NCBI GenBank assembly: GCA_944350445.1
Contig: CALVOW010000007.1
Location: 1-55,398 of the forward strand
DNA: 55,398 nt
Source of the DNA: an uncultured Bacilli bacterium
GTDB taxonomy: Bacteria; Bacillota_I; Bacilli_A; RF39; UBA660
Reading direction: 5' to 3'
Within the stretch, counting starts at the first letter, position 1; every line of letters begins with the position of its first letter. The notes under the pieces were generated by a model. That model was not told the origin of the DNA, searched no databases, and saw only the letters and a list, made by a program, of their open reading frames with translations. Below are positions 1-9,823 of this stretch, in pieces. Both the position numbers and the translations under genes were made by a program.

Positions 1-94
1 TTCATAACAATCAACTTCCTTTATTGTAATAATTATATCAAAAAATTATTGCGAAGAAAATTTACTCTTTTTAGCTGCTCTTTGTAAATTTTTT

Positions 95-122
95 TTGACA
101 AGTAATAAATTTATGATATAAT
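95..122 (+). promoter_or_regulatory. Sigma-A type promoter for the first gene
   Basis: A consensus TTGACA (95-100) and a consensus TATAAT (117-122) are separated by 16 nt. Transcription should start near 129, shortly before a strong AAGGGAGG ribosome binding site and the ATG at 147. No other feature is visible in the first 94 bases. Confidence 0.85.
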
Positions 123-146
123 ATTTATTTTTAGAAAGGGAGGTTT

Positions 147-518
147 ATGACAACTAATAAAGAATATTTAGAAAATATTCAAAAATTAAAAAATGTAATT
201 GAAAGTGGAAAATTTAATCTTTTCGAAATTGAATGTTTTTTAGAAGGATTAGAGCTTCTTGGAAATGAAAATTTTTCTTTTTGGTTAAATGCCGTTTCCT
301 ATGCTAGCGTTAATATGGATGTGATTGTTTTAAAACAATTTATTTCTATTATTAGTATGATGTCTAAAAGTGAATTACGTACTTTAATTAAAAGTTTACA
401 AGATAATAGAGCTATTTTAGAAAATCCTTATAGTACTTTCTTTCAAGTATTAAATAGCATTTCCGTTACTAGAAAAGATAATTTCCAACAAATGGAAAAT
501 GTTTCTCTAAAAAAATAA
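147..518 (+). CDS. Hypothetical protein, 123 aa
   Basis: This is a soluble, mostly helical-looking protein with no signal peptide, membrane segment or Cys/His metal motif, and I do not recognise the family. The start is supported by AAGGGAGG six bases upstream and by a consensus promoter. It is a single-gene transcript: a bidirectional terminator separates it from the convergent pyrG. In many Bacillota the RNA polymerase delta subunit gene rpoE lies next to pyrG. This protein lacks the recognisable RpoE N-terminal pattern and the acidic tail, so I do not call it rpoE. Confidence 0.7.
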   Translation: MTTNKEYLENIQKLKNVIESGKFNLFEIECFLEGLELLGNENFSFWLNAVSYASVNMDVIVLKQFISIISMMSKSELRTLIKSLQDNRAILENPYSTFFQVLNSISVTRKDNFQQMENVSLKK

Positions 519-558
519 GTGTAAAGAATAGTAATTATAACAATCTTTACACTTTTTA
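518..558. terminator. Bidirectional intrinsic terminator
   Basis: AGTGTAAAGA (518-527) pairs with TCTTTACACT (544-553). It is followed by TTTTATT on the plus strand and flanked by an A-run that becomes a T-run on the minus strand. It serves both the 147-518 gene and convergent pyrG, whose stop codon is at 559. Confidence 0.85.
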
Positions 559-2196
<1,638 letters not shown>

Positions 2197-2228
2197 TTAA
2201 ACACTATACCATAAATTTAAAAAAAATA

Positions 2229-2783
2229 CTAGAAAATATCAAAATGTTCTAGTAATATTTTAATACCAATTAAAATTAAAACTGTTCCGCCGATAATTTG
2301 GGCTTTTTTTTCAAAATTTTTACCAATAAATTTTCCAATATTAACACCTATTAAAGAAAATATAAAAGCAGTTATCCCAATTAATAAAATCGCGAATACT
2401 AAATTAACTTCAAAAAAAGACAAAGTAATACCAACTGCCATAGCATCAATACTTGTTGCAATACTTAACATAAGTAATTCTTTAATACTAAGACCAATTT
2501 TTATATCTTCATTTTTATATGATTCTTTAATCATATTAATTCCAATAATAGTAAGTAAACAAAAGGCAATAATATGATTAAAACTAATAAAATAACCATT
2601 TAAATTAGATCCTAAAAAATAACCAATTAAAGGCATTAACATTTGAAAAAAACTAAAAGAAAAAGCAATTAAAAAACTATTTCTTCTCCATTTATGTTTC
2701 ATCGTTAATCCTTTACAAATACTAACTGAAAAAGCATCCATAGCTAAACCTATACTAATTAATAATAGTTCAATATTTTTCAT
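2229..2783 (-). CDS. mntP: Putative manganese efflux pump MntP
   Basis: This is a 184-aa integral membrane protein with about six hydrophobic segments and the two-fold pseudo-repeat of the MntP/YebN family. The first repeat carries LAMDAFSVSICKGL and the second SIDAMAVGITLSF; the membrane-embedded aspartates in these motifs are the conserved functional residues of the family. MntP exports Mn2+ to avoid toxicity. Many mntP genes follow a yybP-ykoY Mn riboswitch, but I see no such structure in the roughly 175 bp upstream, so regulation is unclear. Confidence 0.88.
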   Translation of the reverse strand: MKNIELLLISIGLAMDAFSVSICKGLTMKHKWRRNSFLIAFSFSFFQMLMPLIGYFLGSNLNGYFISFNHIIAFCLLTIIGINMIKESYKNEDIKIGLSIKELLMLSIATSIDAMAVGITLSFFEVNLVFAILLIGITAFIFSLIGVNIGKFIGKNFEKKAQIIGGTVLILIGIKILLEHFDIF

Positions 2784-2958
2784 AATTATCTATTTAATTA
2801 TATAGAAAATTAAGTAAAAAATTACTATCTTTTAGTATTATTTATCTTTCTTAAAATTAAAGTATAAAAGCATTAAAAAGTTATTTTCATAATATTACTT
2901 CTAAAATTAAAGACTTTTTGTTAAAAATTTGATAGAATGTTTTCAGGAGGTAATTAGT

Positions 2959-3219
2959 ATGAAAGAATATAATTATAAACCACATGGGGTTTGTTCTTCA
3001 AACATTAAATTAATAGTTAATGGTGATATTTTAGAAGATATAGAAGTTACAGGTGGTTGTAATGGAAACTTAAAAGGCATTAGAAGTTTAGTTCAAGGTA
3101 TGAAATTAGTTGATGTAAAAGAAAAATTAAAAGGAATTAAATGTGGATTTAAAGAAACTTCCTGTCCTGATCAAATAGCTGTAGCAATTGAAGAATATTT
3201 AGGAGAATTAGTTAAATGA
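2959..3219 (+). CDS. TSCPD-domain small protein (TIGR03905 type)
   Basis: This is an 86-aa protein with the vitamin B12-dependent ribonucleotide-reductase-associated TSCPD signature: HGVCS near the N-terminus, TGGCNGN in the middle and TSCPDQIA near the C-terminus, with conserved cysteines. The function of these stand-alone proteins is unknown. A longer reading from TTG at 2929 is possible, but CAGGAGG (2944-2950) sits correctly before ATG 2959, so I use that start. It overlaps maf by 4 nt (ATGA), so the two are translationally coupled. Confidence 0.85.
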   Translation: MKEYNYKPHGVCSSNIKLIVNGDILEDIEVTGGCNGNLKGIRSLVQGMKLVDVKEKLKGIKCGFKETSCPDQIAVAIEEYLGELVK

Positions 3220-3788
3220 AAATAATTTTAGCTTCAAATTCTAAACGTCGCCAAGAACTTTTAAAAATGCTGAATTTGTCTTATGAAATAGTTGTAAGTA
3301 AAAAGGAAGAAATTCAAGATGATAACTTAACACCTTTAGAAAATTGTTTTAATATTAGTTTAGCAAAGGGAAAAGATGTTTTAGAAAAAACAAGTGGTGA
3401 TCGTATCATTATTTCTTGTGATACCATTGTTGTTAAAGATAATAAAATATATGGAAAACCTAAAAATAGGGAAGAAGCCTACAATATGTTAAAAACATTT
3501 AGTGGAACAAGTCATGAGGTTTTATCTTGTTTAACAGTTATTAAAGTTTTGAATGACCAAGAAAAAATATTTAAAGATTATGGAAAAGCTTCGGTTTATA
3601 TTGACTTAATGAGTGATTTTGAAATATATGATTGGATTGATAAAAGTAATCCTTATGATAAAGCTGGGGCTTATGCAATTCAAGAAGAATTTGGAAAATA
3701 TATTACAAAAATTGAAGGCGATTTTTATACAATTGTTGGTCTACCAATTAATAAATTATATCGAATTTTAAAAGAAATAATGGATTAA
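3216..3788 (+). CDS. maf: Maf-like nucleotide pyrophosphatase
   Basis: This is a 190-aa protein of the Maf/YhdE family, which are house-cleaning pyrophosphatases acting on non-canonical or modified dTTP/UTP-type nucleotides; B. subtilis Maf is linked to septum formation. The N-terminal SNSKRRQELL motif matches the family S-x-R-R signature. The SCDTIVV segment carries the conserved catalytic aspartate and DKAGAYAIQ is also typical. Its ATG overlaps the TSCPD stop codon, so it is probably the second gene of a two-gene operon. Confidence 0.93.
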   Translation: MKIILASNSKRRQELLKMLNLSYEIVVSKKEEIQDDNLTPLENCFNISLAKGKDVLEKTSGDRIIISCDTIVVKDNKIYGKPKNREEAYNMLKTFSGTSHEVLSCLTVIKVLNDQEKIFKDYGKASVYIDLMSDFEIYDWIDKSNPYDKAGAYAIQEEFGKYITKIEGDFYTIVGLPINKLYRILKEIMD

Positions 3789-3793
3789 AACAA

Positions 3794-3822
3794 TTGACAA
3801 ACCTTATCTTTTATTGTATATT
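3794..3822 (+). promoter_or_regulatory. Promoter of the argS T-box transcript
   Basis: TTGACA (3794-3799) and TATATT (3817-3822) are 17 nt apart. They lie immediately after the maf stop codon and start the T-box leader near 3829. Confidence 0.88.
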
Positions 3823-3828
3823 CTTATC

Positions 3829-4018
3829 AAGAAATTTAAGAAAGAAGTAGTAATAAAACTTTATCATTTAGTGAGAAGATGGTTGGTGAAAATCTTTTGA
3901 TAAACTTATGAACGTATCTTTTTAGTTTCATCGCCATTCGCGTTATCGAAAAAAGTGCATAGAATTCTATGAAATAAGGTGGTACCGCTAAAAATTTAGT
4001 CCTTATCCTTATTTTTTA
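3829..4018 (+). promoter_or_regulatory. T-box riboswitch, Arg-specific (CGU specifier)
   Basis: The leader contains the T-box core AAGGTGGTACCGC (3976-3988), whose bases pair with the uncharged tRNA acceptor end. A GAA-CGT-A specifier segment puts the Arg codon CGT at 3913-3915, matching the downstream argS. The competing terminator is AAATAAGG (3972-3979) with CCTTATTT (4007-4014), ending in a T-run. Uncharged tRNA-Arg should stabilise the antiterminator and turn argS on. The specifier assignment comes from position and context, not from a computed fold. Confidence 0.9.
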
Positions 4019-4041
4019 GAATTTTTTTTAAGGAGGAATTT

Positions 4042-5763
4042 ATGTCATTTATTAAAGAAAAAGAAAAATTTATTGAAAATAAATTAAATGAATTAGGCTA
4101 TTTAAATGAAAGTGTGCAAATTTTACCTAGTAGCAAAAAAGAACTTGGTGATTTTCAAATTAATACAGCCATGATGTTAGCTAAAAAATATCATAAAAAT
4201 CCTATGGAAATTGCCAAAGAAATAACTTCATGTTTAGACTTGGAATTTGTTAATGTAAATATTGCTAATCCTGGTTTTATCAATTTTTCTTTTCAAGATG
4301 AAAGTTTATTAAATTATTTAAATAATGGTATTTTAAATTTTCAAAATTTATTTGATAAACATCCAGAAAAATTAATTTTTTTAGATTATGGGGGAGCTAA
4401 TGCTGCTAAAGCTTTGCATGTTGGTCATATGCGTTCAGCTAATATTGGCGAAGCTTTAAGAAGACTTTGTAATTTACTTGGCTATAAGACAATTTCTGAT
4501 GTGCATTTAGGAGATCTTGGACGTCAAGCTGGTATGTTAATTTCGGAAATTAAATTACGAAATCCTAATTTAGCGTTTTTTGATGAAAATTATCAAGGTG
4601 AATATGAAAAAGTTAATTATACTTCAAAAGATTTAGGAGAAATGTATGTAGCTGCCAATATTGCTGCTAATAAAGATCCAAAACGAATGGAAGAAGTCCG
4701 CGAAATTACAGCTGCTATTGATTCTGGAAATAAGAGATATTTAGCTTTATGGCGTCAATTAGTGGATATTTCATGTGTTGAAATAAAAAAAGTATATGAC
4801 GAATTAAATTGTCATTTTGATCTATTTGAAGGTGAATTAGATTCATTTAAAGATATTCCAGCAATGTTAGAAGTCGTTAACCCATTTCTTTATGAATCAA
4901 ATGGTGCCATGGTAATGGATGTTAAATTAGAAACTGATACCAAAGAAGTACCACCTTTAATTGTTATCAAAAAAGATGGAGCTACTATTTATGCAACAAG
5001 AGATTTAGCTACAATTTATTCAAGGGAGAAAAGATTTCATCCCGATGAAATTTGGTATGTGGTTGATTCAAGACAAGGCTTATATTTTGAACAAGTATTT
5101 CGGGCTTCCTATAAAGCTGGTTTAGTTAATGATAAGATAAAACTTTTACATTTAGGCTTTGGAACAATTAATGGTAGTGATGGAAAACCATATAAAACAA
5201 GAGATGGAGGAGTAATGGAGTTAGGCTCTTTAATTGATTTAATTGGGATAGAAATTGAGGCAAAGATTAAAGAAGAAATTCAAGAAAACCGCGAAGAAAT
5301 AAAAAATAAATTAACAATCGCTACTTTAAAATTTGCTGATTTAATGAGTAATCGTCAAACTGATTATATTTTTGATCCAGTTAAATTTTCTTCTTTTGAT
5401 GGTAAAACGGGTCCTTATATTTTGTATACAAGTGTACGTTTAAAATCAATTCTTAATAAGAGCGAAGCTACAAATTATCAAATAACGACGATAAATAATC
5501 AAGAAATGAAAAATATTTTTCTAAAAATCTTAGAAATTTCCAATGTTTTAAACAGAAGTTTTCAAGACAAAAGTTTAAATTATATAACTGATTTCTTATT
5601 TGATTTAGCTAGTTTATTTAATAAATTCTATAATAATTACCATATTTTAACGGAGCCTGATATAAAAATTAAAAATTCTTATCTTGGAATGACAAAATTA
5701 GTTTCCAATGTAATTAGTAATCTTTTAAATGTTCTTGCCATAGATGAAGTAGATAAGATGTAA
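4042..5763 (+). CDS. argS: Arginyl-tRNA synthetase
   Basis: This class I synthetase (573 aa) charges tRNA-Arg. The N-terminal additional domain (about residues 1-100) includes GDFQINTAM. The HIGH motif appears as HVGH in KALHVGHMRSAN near residue 130. The KMSK position is replaced by the KTRDGG loop in GKPYKTRDGG, as is normal for ArgS. The C-terminal all-helical anticodon-binding domain begins around residue 450. An AAGGAGGAA ribosome site precedes the ATG. Expression is controlled by the Arg-specific T-box directly upstream. Confidence 0.97.
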   Translation: MSFIKEKEKFIENKLNELGYLNESVQILPSSKKELGDFQINTAMMLAKKYHKNPMEIAKEITSCLDLEFVNVNIANPGFINFSFQDESLLNYLNNGILNFQNLFDKHPEKLIFLDYGGANAAKALHVGHMRSANIGEALRRLCNLLGYKTISDVHLGDLGRQAGMLISEIKLRNPNLAFFDENYQGEYEKVNYTSKDLGEMYVAANIAANKDPKRMEEVREITAAIDSGNKRYLALWRQLVDISCVEIKKVYDELNCHFDLFEGELDSFKDIPAMLEVVNPFLYESNGAMVMDVKLETDTKEVPPLIVIKKDGATIYATRDLATIYSREKRFHPDEIWYVVDSRQGLYFEQVFRASYKAGLVNDKIKLLHLGFGTINGSDGKPYKTRDGGVMELGSLIDLIGIEIEAKIKEEIQENREEIKNKLTIATLKFADLMSNRQTDYIFDPVKFSSFDGKTGPYILYTSVRLKSILNKSEATNYQITTINNQEMKNIFLKILEISNVLNRSFQDKSLNYITDFLFDLASLFNKFYNNYHILTEPDIKIKNSYLGMTKLVSNVISNLLNVLAIDEVDKM

Positions 5764-5811
5764 TTCGACAAATAAAGACAAATTGATTTCATACAATTAA
5801 GATGTGATTAT

Positions 5812-7002
5812 ATGAAAAAAATATTTGTCTTTATTTTAATTTTTCTTATCTTTTTATTTAGTAATGCCTATGTTGCTTCAAAAAGAAATATGAAAATAAA
5901 TGAAGAAGAAGAAATTCGTGGTGTTTATATTAGTTATTTAGAATATTTAACTTATTTTCAAAATAATGCCGTAGCAATTAATAAAGCCTATATTAATAAA
6001 ATGTTAGATAACATAAAATCATTAAATTTTAATACGATTTTTTTACATGTATCGCCCTTTTCAGATAGTATTTATGACTCACGTATTTTTCCTTATTCAT
6101 ATACTTTATCAGGACAAGAAGGCAAAAATCCGGGCATGGATTATTTAGAATATTTTATAAAAGAATCTAAAAAAAGAAATATAAAAATACATGCTTGGAT
6201 TAATCCTTATCGAATAAGTAATGAAAGTGATACTTCGCTTTTATCTAAAGATAATCCTGCTTATACTCTTATAGATTCTAATGCTGTTAAAATAACCGAT
6301 TCCGGAATTTATTATAATCCAGCCAGTCCCAAAGTTATTGATTTAATTTTAAAACAAGTTTATGAAATAATTTCCAATTATGATATTGATGGTATTCATT
6401 TTGATGACTATTTTTATGTTGACTTAGAAATTGATCAAGAAAATTATCAAAAATATTTAACTGAAAATGGGAATATTTCGCTTTTAGATTATCGTTTAAA
6501 AATTACTAATACGATGATTAAGAATGTTTATCAACTTATTAAAGATTATAATCCAGATATTTTATTTAGTATTTCTCCTGATGGAAATATTGAAAATAAT
6601 TATAAATATCATTTTGCTGATGTTAAAACTTGGCTTTTAGAATCTGGTTATGTTGATATTATAATGCCTCAAGTTTATTATGGCTTTGAAAATGAATATA
6701 AACCTTTTAAAGAAACGTTGGATGCTTGGCATTCTTTAATTCAAAATGATGTAAAAATAGTTCCCGTTTTAGCCTTTTATAAAGTTGGTCTTGAAGATAG
6801 TAATGCCGGCAGTGGTCAAGATGAATGGCTGCAAAATGATAATCTTATTGCAAGACAAATTAATTATTCCAAAACTTTAAAAAATTATGAAGGAATTACT
6901 TTATTTCGCTATGATTTTTTATTTAATACTAATTTAGAAACCGAAAAAACCAAACAAGAAATTGAAAATATGAAATTTAGTTTTCAAAAATTAGAAAATT
7001 AG
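5812..7002 (+). CDS. Exported glycosyl-hydrolase-like protein (GHL10/DUF187 type)
   Basis: This is a 396-aa protein with an N-terminal hydrophobic signal or anchor (residues 3-22), then the TIM-barrel-like GHL10 domain found in YngK-type exported proteins. Diagnostic pieces are EIRGVYISYLEY near the start, LNFNTIFLHVSPFSDSIY, KIHAWINPYRIS, DGIHFDDYF and DIIMPQVYYGF. The family is predicted to act on cell-wall or extracellular glycans, but substrates are not established. It follows argS by 48 bp with no clear terminator between, so read-through is possible. Confidence 0.85.
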   Translation: MKKIFVFILIFLIFLFSNAYVASKRNMKINEEEEIRGVYISYLEYLTYFQNNAVAINKAYINKMLDNIKSLNFNTIFLHVSPFSDSIYDSRIFPYSYTLSGQEGKNPGMDYLEYFIKESKKRNIKIHAWINPYRISNESDTSLLSKDNPAYTLIDSNAVKITDSGIYYNPASPKVIDLILKQVYEIISNYDIDGIHFDDYFYVDLEIDQENYQKYLTENGNISLLDYRLKITNTMIKNVYQLIKDYNPDILFSISPDGNIENNYKYHFADVKTWLLESGYVDIIMPQVYYGFENEYKPFKETLDAWHSLIQNDVKIVPVLAFYKVGLEDSNAGSGQDEWLQNDNLIARQINYSKTLKNYEGITLFRYDFLFNTNLETEKTKQEIENMKFSFQKLEN

Positions 7003-7047
7003 TAGAAAATTTAAAATAATTGTGCTATTATAATAATAGGTGATAAG

Positions 7048-7458
7048 ATGATAAAGTTTTTTTGGATGCCAGAAGAAGTTTGGTATTATGTAGTAATTCC
7101 CATTGTTTTAATTTTATTAATATATTTTTTATTTACATTATTTTATAAAAAGAAAAAAGGTACTTATTATTATGATTATGTTGTTGATTATGTATATAGT
7201 ACCTTGGGAATAGTGTTTTGTTCATTACTTTTTTGTTTACTTTTAGGTTATAGTATTGCAACTCTCCAAATTTTAAATACAAACGGAGTTTTAACAGATA
7301 ATCTTATTTTAACCATTATTTTATTTATCTTACCAATTATTCCATCGTGTTTTTTAGTTTATGTCGTAACAATTTATGTTAAAAATTTAAAAAGAAAACA
7401 AAAACTTGATGAGGCTCTTGCCCAAACAGAAGTAGAATTAAAAAAGAAAAATAGTTAA
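7048..7458 (+). CDS. Small membrane protein, unknown function
   Basis: This is a 136-aa protein with three hydrophobic segments (about residues 14-33, 50-72 and 84-110) and a lysine/glutamate-rich cytoplasmic tail. I do not recognise the family. GGTGATAAG precedes the ATG and a TATAAT at 7029-7034 may be a -10 element with no good -35. The gene ends inside the left arm of a bidirectional terminator. Confidence 0.7.
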   Translation: MIKFFWMPEEVWYYVVIPIVLILLIYFLFTLFYKKKKGTYYYDYVVDYVYSTLGIVFCSLLFCLLLGYSIATLQILNTNGVLTDNLILTIILFILPIIPSCFLVYVVTIYVKNLKRKQKLDEALAQTEVELKKKNS

Positions 7459-7476
7459 AATTGCTTAACTATTTTT
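7447..7476. terminator. Bidirectional terminator built from both stop regions
   Basis: AAAAATAGTTAA (7447-7458) is a perfect 12-bp inverted repeat of TTAACTATTTTT (7465-7476), with a 6-nt loop. The left arm contains the stop codon of the plus-strand gene and the right arm the stop codon of the minus-strand gene. T-rich flanks are present on both strands. Confidence 0.85.
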
Positions 7477-8334
7477 ATATAGCTCTTTTTTTATTTCTTC
7501 TAAATTATTATACATGATTGTAAAATAATCTTCGTTTTGATCTCTTTCTTCATCGGTTATATTTTTTAAATTTTTAATATCTAATGTTTCTACACTATTA
7601 TCTTCAACTGTTTGTTTTACTTCCTCAGTTAAAGGAGCGTTTTCATAAATATATAAATATTTAATTGTTTCTTGTCTTAAATAGCTTTTAAATAAAGCTA
7701 GATTTCTTTCATAATTTGTATTATTTTCATCTAAAGAAATAACATTTAAATCATATTTTTCTAAGAATAGTAAATTATCACTATTGACAACAATCGTTTT
7801 TTCTGGAGCATTTTCAATTGAAGTTTTATATTCAGCATCTAAATTTGATAATTTTACTTTCAATTCATCATATAAAGAATCAATATTTTTTAAAAGATAA
7901 GTACTAGTAATATATTCACCTAATCCATTTTTAATATTTTGTGTTATCATTAATAAATTAGAAGGATTTAACCAAAGTTCATCAGCTGTGTATTTATAAT
8001 TCATTCCATAAGTAGCATCAATAATTTTGATTTTATTATTATTATTTAAAAATGTCACAGCTTGATCAGAATCACTAGTTACTCCCATATAAACAAATAA
8101 ATCTTTTTTACTATAATCTTTAATTTGTTTTTCAGTAAATGTATAATTATCAATATCGACTCCATCTGGGTAAATAGAACTTACTAACGAATTATCTCCA
8201 TATAAATAATTTACAACGTATTCAAGCGTATAATTAGTTGTAATAATACTAATATTTTCCATTTCATCACGTTTAAATAAAGAACATCCGGATATAAAAA
8301 ATAAAGTTATAAATACAATTATTATCTTTTTCAT
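7465..8334 (-). CDS. ZnuA/AdcA-like solute-binding lipoprotein with altered metal ligands
   Basis: This is a 289-aa lipoprotein with a signal peptide whose lipobox is FISGC (Cys at about residue 17). The body follows the cluster A-I Zn/Mn ABC solute-binding fold: an SSIYPDGVD segment, LWLNP, a long linking helix and a C-terminal LDIKNL segment. Against well-known members, the metal His of the PHxYE motif is Asn here (DIDNYT), and the His before WLNP is Glu (DELWLNP). Metal binding may therefore be weak or changed. I start at 8334 rather than 8379 because GGTGATT precedes that ATG and the signal peptide begins there. No ABC permease or ATPase gene is adjacent. Confidence 0.78.
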   Translation of the reverse strand: MKKIIIVFITLFFISGCSLFKRDEMENISIITTNYTLEYVVNYLYGDNSLVSSIYPDGVDIDNYTFTEKQIKDYSKKDLFVYMGVTSDSDQAVTFLNNNNKIKIIDATYGMNYKYTADELWLNPSNLLMITQNIKNGLGEYITSTYLLKNIDSLYDELKVKLSNLDAEYKTSIENAPEKTIVVNSDNLLFLEKYDLNVISLDENNTNYERNLALFKSYLRQETIKYLYIYENAPLTEEVKQTVEDNSVETLDIKNLKNITDEERDQNEDYFTIMYNNLEEIKKELYKNS

Positions 8335-8385
8335 AATCACCACTATTAATATTTTACTATTATTTTTAAATTTGGACAAGTTTAA

Positions 8386-8414
8386 TATACAAAATTTTAA
8401 AAAAATGTTATAAT
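8386..8414 (+). promoter_or_regulatory. Probable promoter of rnc
   Basis: A consensus TATAAT (8409-8414) has TATACA (8386-8391) 17 nt upstream as a four-of-six -35. The leader to the rnc ATG is about 60 nt with no obvious structure. Confidence 0.55.
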
Positions 8415-8481
8415 TAATCTATCTATTAAAAGATGAACTAAAAATGGTATTTATTTTAATTAATATCAAAAAGGAGAAAGA

Positions 8482-9153
8482 ATGAAAGAATTTTTAGACA
8501 GATGGCATATTCAAATTAGAAATCCTAAGTTATATGAAACGGCTTTTTCTCATTCGTCTTTTGCTAATGAACACCGTTCAAAAACGGATTATGAGCGCTT
8601 AGAATTTTTAGGAGATGCTGTTTTGGAAGTGGTTGTTAGCGATTATTTATATCGAAATTCTTTTGAAAAAGAAGGAGAAATGACGAAGATTAGAGCTAAC
8701 TATGTTTGTGAAAATGCTTTATATGAATACATGAAAGATTTAAAATTAATTCCTTATATTAAAGTAGGACATGGTGAATTAAATGAAGGGGAGATAAAAA
8801 AAACAATTGTTGCGGATACTTTTGAAGCTTTAATGGCGGTTATTTATTTAGAAGAAGGCTTTGCCAAAGTAAAAGAAGTTATTTTAGATATTATTGTACC
8901 TTATATAAAAGATCCAAATATAGTTTTTTTCAATGATTATAAATCGACTCTGCAAGAGGCTTTGCAAACTGATAAAAGATCATTTGTTTATGAAACAATC
9001 GATGAATCAGGACCAGCTCATGATCGAAAATTTACAGTTGTTGTGAAAATTGATAATATAATTTATGGAAAGGGGATAGCCAGTAGTAAAAAAGAGGCAG
9101 AAAGAGAGGCTGCTCGAGTTGCCCTTTTAAAATTGGCTTTGAAAAATGAATAA
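8482..9153 (+). CDS. rnc: Ribonuclease III
   Basis: RNase III (223 aa) cleaves double-stranded RNA in rRNA maturation and mRNA decay. The catalytic domain carries the signature ERLEFLGDAVL near residues 39-49, with the conserved acidic residues, and the second acidic site in the VADTFEALMAVIYLEEG segment. The C-terminal dsRNA-binding domain starts at DYKSTLQEALQ (about residue 152) and ends with KKEAEREAARVALLKL. AAGGAGAAAG precedes the ATG. It overlaps the following prepilin gene by 8 nt. Confidence 0.96.
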   Translation: MKEFLDRWHIQIRNPKLYETAFSHSSFANEHRSKTDYERLEFLGDAVLEVVVSDYLYRNSFEKEGEMTKIRANYVCENALYEYMKDLKLIPYIKVGHGELNEGEIKKTIVADTFEALMAVIYLEEGFAKVKEVILDIIVPYIKDPNIVFFNDYKSTLQEALQTDKRSFVYETIDESGPAHDRKFTVVVKIDNIIYGKGIASSKKEAEREAARVALLKLALKNE

Positions 9154-9595
9154 AAAGGGATTTACATTAGTAGAATTATTAGCTGTTATTGCTCTTCTTG
9201 CTCTCTTAACAGGAATTGCCGTACCAAATGTAATTTCTACTATAAATAATAATAAAAAAAATACATTTTTAATGGATGCTAAACGAATGGTTAGTAAAGC
9301 TTCTTACTTACTATCTAATAATCCATCTGATCGAGAAACGGTTTTAGCTGGTGGTCGAAAAATTTATAATTTCAATGCTTTAAATGAAGATGAAGAATTT
9401 TTAACCGATGCTGATGGTGGTTCTTATGATGCTAATACATTTGTTATGGTAACTTTAAATGGGGGAAGTTATAATTATTGTATTTGTGCAGTTGGTTCCA
9501 AGCGCCAAATTGGCTCATCTTGTAATGCTACTACCGGTTCTGGTTGTGTTTCTAGTACCACTTTAACTGGTATTGATGTTGTAAAAGATAAATAG
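9146..9595 (+). CDS. Type IV prepilin-like protein
   Basis: This is a 149-aa protein starting with the class III signal KKG/FTLVELLAVIALL: cleavage after Gly, Phe as new residue 1, and Glu at +5. The hydrophobic helix continues to about residue 30 and the small globular domain has four cysteines near the C-terminus (YCIC, SSC, SGC). It could be a major pilin, a pseudopilin or a ComGC-like competence pilin; the nearby comEA/comEC suit a DNA-uptake role but do not prove it. The prepilin peptidase and assembly ATPase genes are not in this window. It overlaps rnc by 8 nt. Confidence 0.85.
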   Translation: MNKKGFTLVELLAVIALLALLTGIAVPNVISTINNNKKNTFLMDAKRMVSKASYLLSNNPSDRETVLAGGRKIYNFNALNEDEEFLTDADGGSYDANTFVMVTLNGGSYNYCICAVGSKRQIGSSCNATTGSGCVSSTTLTGIDVVKDK

Positions 9596-9634
9596 AGAAA
9601 AAAATATTAAAAAAAATTTTTTTCTCTTTTTTTA
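9594..9634 (+). terminator. Terminator after the rnc-prepilin operon
   Basis: AGAGAAAAAAAT (9594-9605) pairs with ATTTTTTTCTCT (9616-9627), followed by a run of T to 9633. The stem overlaps the prepilin stop codon. Confidence 0.8.
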
Positions 9635-9740
9635 TATCTATAAATTGGAAAGTTTCTTTTTTATTAGTAAAAAATCAATTAAAACGATTAATTTTTTATA
9701 TACTTTTTTTAAAATGAGAAGTTGAGTTAAAAATGCAAGC

Positions 9741-9770
9741 AAAATGTCAATTTACAAAAGTTGACATTTT
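9741..9770 (+). repeat. Perfect 10-bp inverted repeat over the -35 element
   Basis: AAAATGTCAA (9741-9750) and TTGACATTTT (9761-9770) form a perfect inverted repeat with a 10-nt spacer. The right arm contains the TTGACA -35 box of the promoter for the 9824 gene, so a dimeric regulator bound here would block RNA polymerase. It could also fold as a weak hairpin followed by T residues. Confidence 0.6.
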
Positions 9771-9789
9771 TTAAAAAGCGTATTATGAT
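9761..9789 (+). promoter_or_regulatory. Promoter of the 9824-comEA-comEC operon
   Basis: TTGACA (9761-9766) is followed 17 nt later by TATGAT (9784-9789), predicting a start near 9796. That start lies inside the palindrome at 9795-9810. Confidence 0.82.
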
Positions 9790-9794
9790 GAATT

Positions 9795-9810
9795 TATCAA
9801 CCGGTTGATA
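9795..9810 (+). promoter_or_regulatory. 16-bp perfect palindrome at the transcription start, putative operator
   Basis: TATCAACCGGTTGATA is a perfect 16-bp palindrome centred about eight bases downstream of the predicted start. Its position and symmetry suit a repressor of the TetR, GntR or LacI type. No such regulator gene is in the window, so the partner is unknown. Confidence 0.6.
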
Positions 9811-9823
9811 GAAGGATGTAATC

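Noticed and set aside
2784-2958. yybP-ykoY manganese riboswitch upstream of mntP
   Set aside because: The region is A/T-rich without the conserved helices or GC-rich loops of that riboswitch.
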